Assembly (NCBI GenBank): GCA_946481605.1
Contig: CAMLPA010000182.1
Span: 1 to 6,638 of the forward strand
Source of the DNA: an uncultured Flavihumibacter sp.
GTDB taxonomy: Bacteria; Bacteroidota; Bacteroidia; Chitinophagales; Chitinophagaceae
Direction of reading: 5' to 3'
DNA: 6,638 nucleotides
Position 1 is the first letter of the stretch. Each line of letters begins with the position of its first letter. The notes beneath the pieces are model-generated. The model was not told the origin of the DNA, did no database searches, and saw only the letters and a list, made by a program, of their open reading frames with translations. A program made the position numbers and the translations under genes. Positions 4,534 through 6,638 of this stretch are shown here, in pieces.

Positions 4534-6638
4534 ATGAAGAAAAATCGCCTGCTGAAACATTGTTTTATTTTAGCAAATCTTTCATTTTTATTTGCAACTT
4601 CCCTGGTTGCGCAGCAACGAAATACACTCACTTTATGGTACGATAAACCCGCCAACAAATGGGTGGAAGCGCTTCCCGTAGGAAACGGTCGCATCGGCGG
4701 CATGGTATTCGGTGGCGTGGAGGAAGAACTGCTGCAACTGAATGAAAGCACGTTGTACAGCGGTGGCCCTGTTAAAACCAATGTGAACCCGGAGGCGCAT
4801 ACTTATCTTGCAAAGATCAGAAAGGCATTGCTGGAGGAAGAAGACTACGGCAAAGCGGCGCAACTCACGAAGAAGATGCAGGGATATTATACACAGTCTT
4901 ATATGCCGCTCGGCGACCTGGTGCTGCGCCAGCAACTCGATGGCGCGAAGCCTTCTTCCTATTACAGGGACCTAGACCTTACCAACGCTGTGGCCACCAC
5001 GAAGTTCACGGTAAATGGAACGGAATATACCCGTGAAGTGTTCGCGTCGGCTCCGGATAAAGTGCTGGTGGTGCGCCTCCGCGCCAATAAGAAAGCCGCA
5101 TTAACGATGGATGTATCCGCGAAAAGCCTGCTGCGTTACAAGCTTGCTCCCGTGGGGAGGAACGGGTTTGCCATGTCTGGAAAAGCACCTGCGCATGTTG
5201 ATCCCAGTTATTACAATCCAAAGGGCCGCGAGCATGTGATCTATGAAGATACTTCCGGCTGCAACGGCATGCGTTTCCATTGCCAGATAAGCGCGTTAAC
5301 GAAGGATGGCACCGTTTTGGCCGATACTTCCGGTATTCATATCAAAAATGCTACGGAAATCGTATTGCTGGTAGCCGCCGCCACCAGTTTCAACGGATTC
5401 GACAAATGCCCGGACAAAGAGGGGAAGGGTGAAAAAGCCCTCGCCAATGCTGCATTGCAGAAAGCAACACCCAAACCTTACGCACAGTTGCTGCAGGCAC
5501 ATCAGGCGGATTACAAAAAGTATTTCGATCGGGTTCATTTCAATATAAAGGATACCACCGGAAGTACCACACAAAGCAACCTTCCTTCCGATCAAAGGCT
5601 GGAACGGTATTCCAAAGGCGCTTACGATCCTGGAGTGGAACTGCTTTATTTCCAGTATGGCCGTTACCTGCTTATTTCTTCCAGTCGCCCGGGAGGCCCG
5701 CCCGCCAACCTGCAAGGACTTTGGAACAAAGAACTGCGTGCGCCCTGGAGCTCAAATTATACGATCAACATCAACACACAAATGAACTACTGGCCTGCGG
5801 AGGTCACCAATTTATCGGAGATGCACCAGCCGCTGCTGGATTGGCTGAAAGATCTTTCTAAAACAGGCGCGGTTACCGCAAAGGAATTCTACCGTGCCAA
5901 CGGATGGGTGGCGCACCACAACTCGGATATATGGGGGCATTCAACCGCCGTGGGCGATGTGGGCGATGGAGATCCGGTGTGGGCCAACTGGTACATGGGC
6001 GGCAACTGGCTCAGCCAGCACCTCTGGGAACGGTATGCTTTTACCCGGGATAAAAAATTCCTCGCGCAACATGCTTATCCCATCATGAAACAAGCTGCTT
6101 TGTTTACGCTCGACTGGCTCGTGGAAGACAAAAACGGCTACCTGGTAACGGCTCCTTCCACTTCCCCGGAAAATAATTTCAGGGATAAAAATGGAAAGGG
6201 TCAATCCGTTTCCGTGGCTACTACGATGGATATGTCCATTATCTGGGACCTCTTCACCAATGTGATCGAAGCATCCGAAGCATTGGGAACGGATAATGAA
6301 TTCCGTAATAAAATTATCGCCGCCAGGAAAAAACTGTTCCCACTGCAAATCGGCAGTAAAGGGCAATTGCTGGAATGGTACAAAGATTTTGAAGAAACCG
6401 AACCCGAACACCGCCACGCTTCGCATTTGTTCGGTCTGCACCCGGGCAGGCAACTTTCTCTGAACAACAATCCCGAATTTTTCAATGCCGCCAAAAGATC
6501 CCTGGAACTCCGGGGCGACGAAGGTACCGGTTGGGCCCGAGGCTGGAAAATCAACTGGTGGGCCAGGCTCCTCGATGGCGACCATGCCTATAAGCTGATC
6601 CGTAACCTGCTCAATTATTCCGGTCCCGACGGGAAAGG
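4534..6638 (+). CDS. Exported GH95 alpha-L-fucosidase/L-galactosidase, 3' end missing
   Basis: The frame from ATG 4534 is open for 701 codons to the right edge; GH95 proteins are usually ~780-830 residues, so the C-terminal beta domain is largely missing. Residues 1-26 are a Sec signal peptide ending SLVA before QQ, which fixes the start. The N-terminal beta-sandwich carries LPVGNGRIGG (47-56), LNES (69-72) and QSYMPLGDL (121-129). The (alpha/alpha)6 catalytic part carries RPGGPPANLQGLWN (385-398), YTININTQMNYWPAE (409-423), HHNSD (461-465), APSTSPEN (540-547) and HRHASHLFGLHPGR (626-639). By comparison with Bifidobacterium bifidum AfcA, N412 and N414 match the paired catalytic asparagines and E546 the general acid; the Asp activating the base should lie beyond the window. 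The inverting reaction releases alpha-1,2-linked L-fucose, but some GH95 enzymes prefer L-galactose, so substrate is open. It is divergent from the GH43 gene. Confidence 0.96.
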   Translation, partial: MKKNRLLKHCFILANLSFLFATSLVAQQRNTLTLWYDKPANKWVEALPVGNGRIGGMVFGGVEEELLQLNESTLYSGGPVKTNVNPEAHTYLAKIRKALLEEEDYGKAAQLTKKMQGYYTQSYMPLGDLVLRQQLDGAKPSSYYRDLDLTNAVATTKFTVNGTEYTREVFASAPDKVLVVRLRANKKAALTMDVSAKSLLRYKLAPVGRNGFAMSGKAPAHVDPSYYNPKGREHVIYEDTSGCNGMRFHCQISALTKDGTVLADTSGIHIKNATEIVLLVAAATSFNGFDKCPDKEGKGEKALANAALQKATPKPYAQLLQAHQADYKKYFDRVHFNIKDTTGSTTQSNLPSDQRLERYSKGAYDPGVELLYFQYGRYLLISSSRPGGPPANLQGLWNKELRAPWSSNYTININTQMNYWPAEVTNLSEMHQPLLDWLKDLSKTGAVTAKEFYRANGWVAHHNSDIWGHSTAVGDVGDGDPVWANWYMGGNWLSQHLWERYAFTRDKKFLAQHAYPIMKQAALFTLDWLVEDKNGYLVTAPSTSPENNFRDKNGKGQSVSVATTMDMSIIWDLFTNVIEASEALGTDNEFRNKIIAARKKLFPLQIGSKGQLLEWYKDFEETEPEHRHASHLFGLHPGRQLSLNNNPEFFNAAKRSLELRGDEGTGWARGWKINWWARLLDGDHAYKLIRNLLNYSGPDGK

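Noticed and set aside
5941..6585. 214-codon minus-strand frame opposite the GH95 gene
   Set aside because: The plus strand here encodes conserved GH95 motifs without interruption, so the antisense frame is a by-product of codon bias.
1..6638. tRNA, rRNA, transposase or attachment site
   Set aside because: I saw no cloverleaf-like sequence, rRNA segment, transposase motif or terminal inverted repeats with target duplication.

Overview
The window looks like chromosome from a Bacteroidota species, probably of the Chitinophaga/Niastella type. This rests on several things: two exported glycan-degrading enzymes of families abundant in that phylum, A/T-rich stretches instead of Shine-Dalgarno sequences before the starts, matches to the Bacteroidota -7 element TAnnTTTG, and roughly balanced base composition. 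The taxonomic call is an inference; there is no marker gene here.

Layout. (1) Positions 1-2803, minus strand: a very long reading frame, open for 934 codons and running off the left edge. It encodes a large protein with no visible signal peptide that I cannot assign to a family. It has a Thr-Pro/Pro-rich hinge near residues 643-673. (2) Positions 2804-3206: 403 bases without a gene, holding a two-copy hairpin-forming intergenic repeat and a few small inverted repeats. (3) Positions 3207-4184, minus strand: a complete exported glycoside hydrolase of family GH43. (4) Positions 4185-4533: a 349-base divergent intergenic region with a tandem array of four 8-bp units, a perfect 7+1+7 palindrome and two weak promoter-like matches. 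(5) Positions 4534-6638, plus strand: an exported GH95 alpha-L-fucosidase (or alpha-L-galactosidase), cut by the right edge before its C terminus.

How the genes fit together. GH43 enzymes typically remove arabinose or xylose decorations. GH95 enzymes remove alpha-1,2-linked L-fucose, or L-galactose in some members. Side by side and divergently transcribed, they suggest a side-chain-trimming module for a fucosylated or galactosylated plant polysaccharide such as xyloglucan, pectin or complex xylan. No SusC/SusD pair, sensor or regulator is visible, so calling it a polysaccharide utilization locus would be an extrapolation. The large unknown gene is separated from GH43 by 403 bases and repeats, and need not belong to the same unit.

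The least explained parts are the unknown protein and the intergenic repeats. The two enzymes are ordinary members of known families, although the GH43 shows Asp where the family usually has its catalytic-acid Glu.
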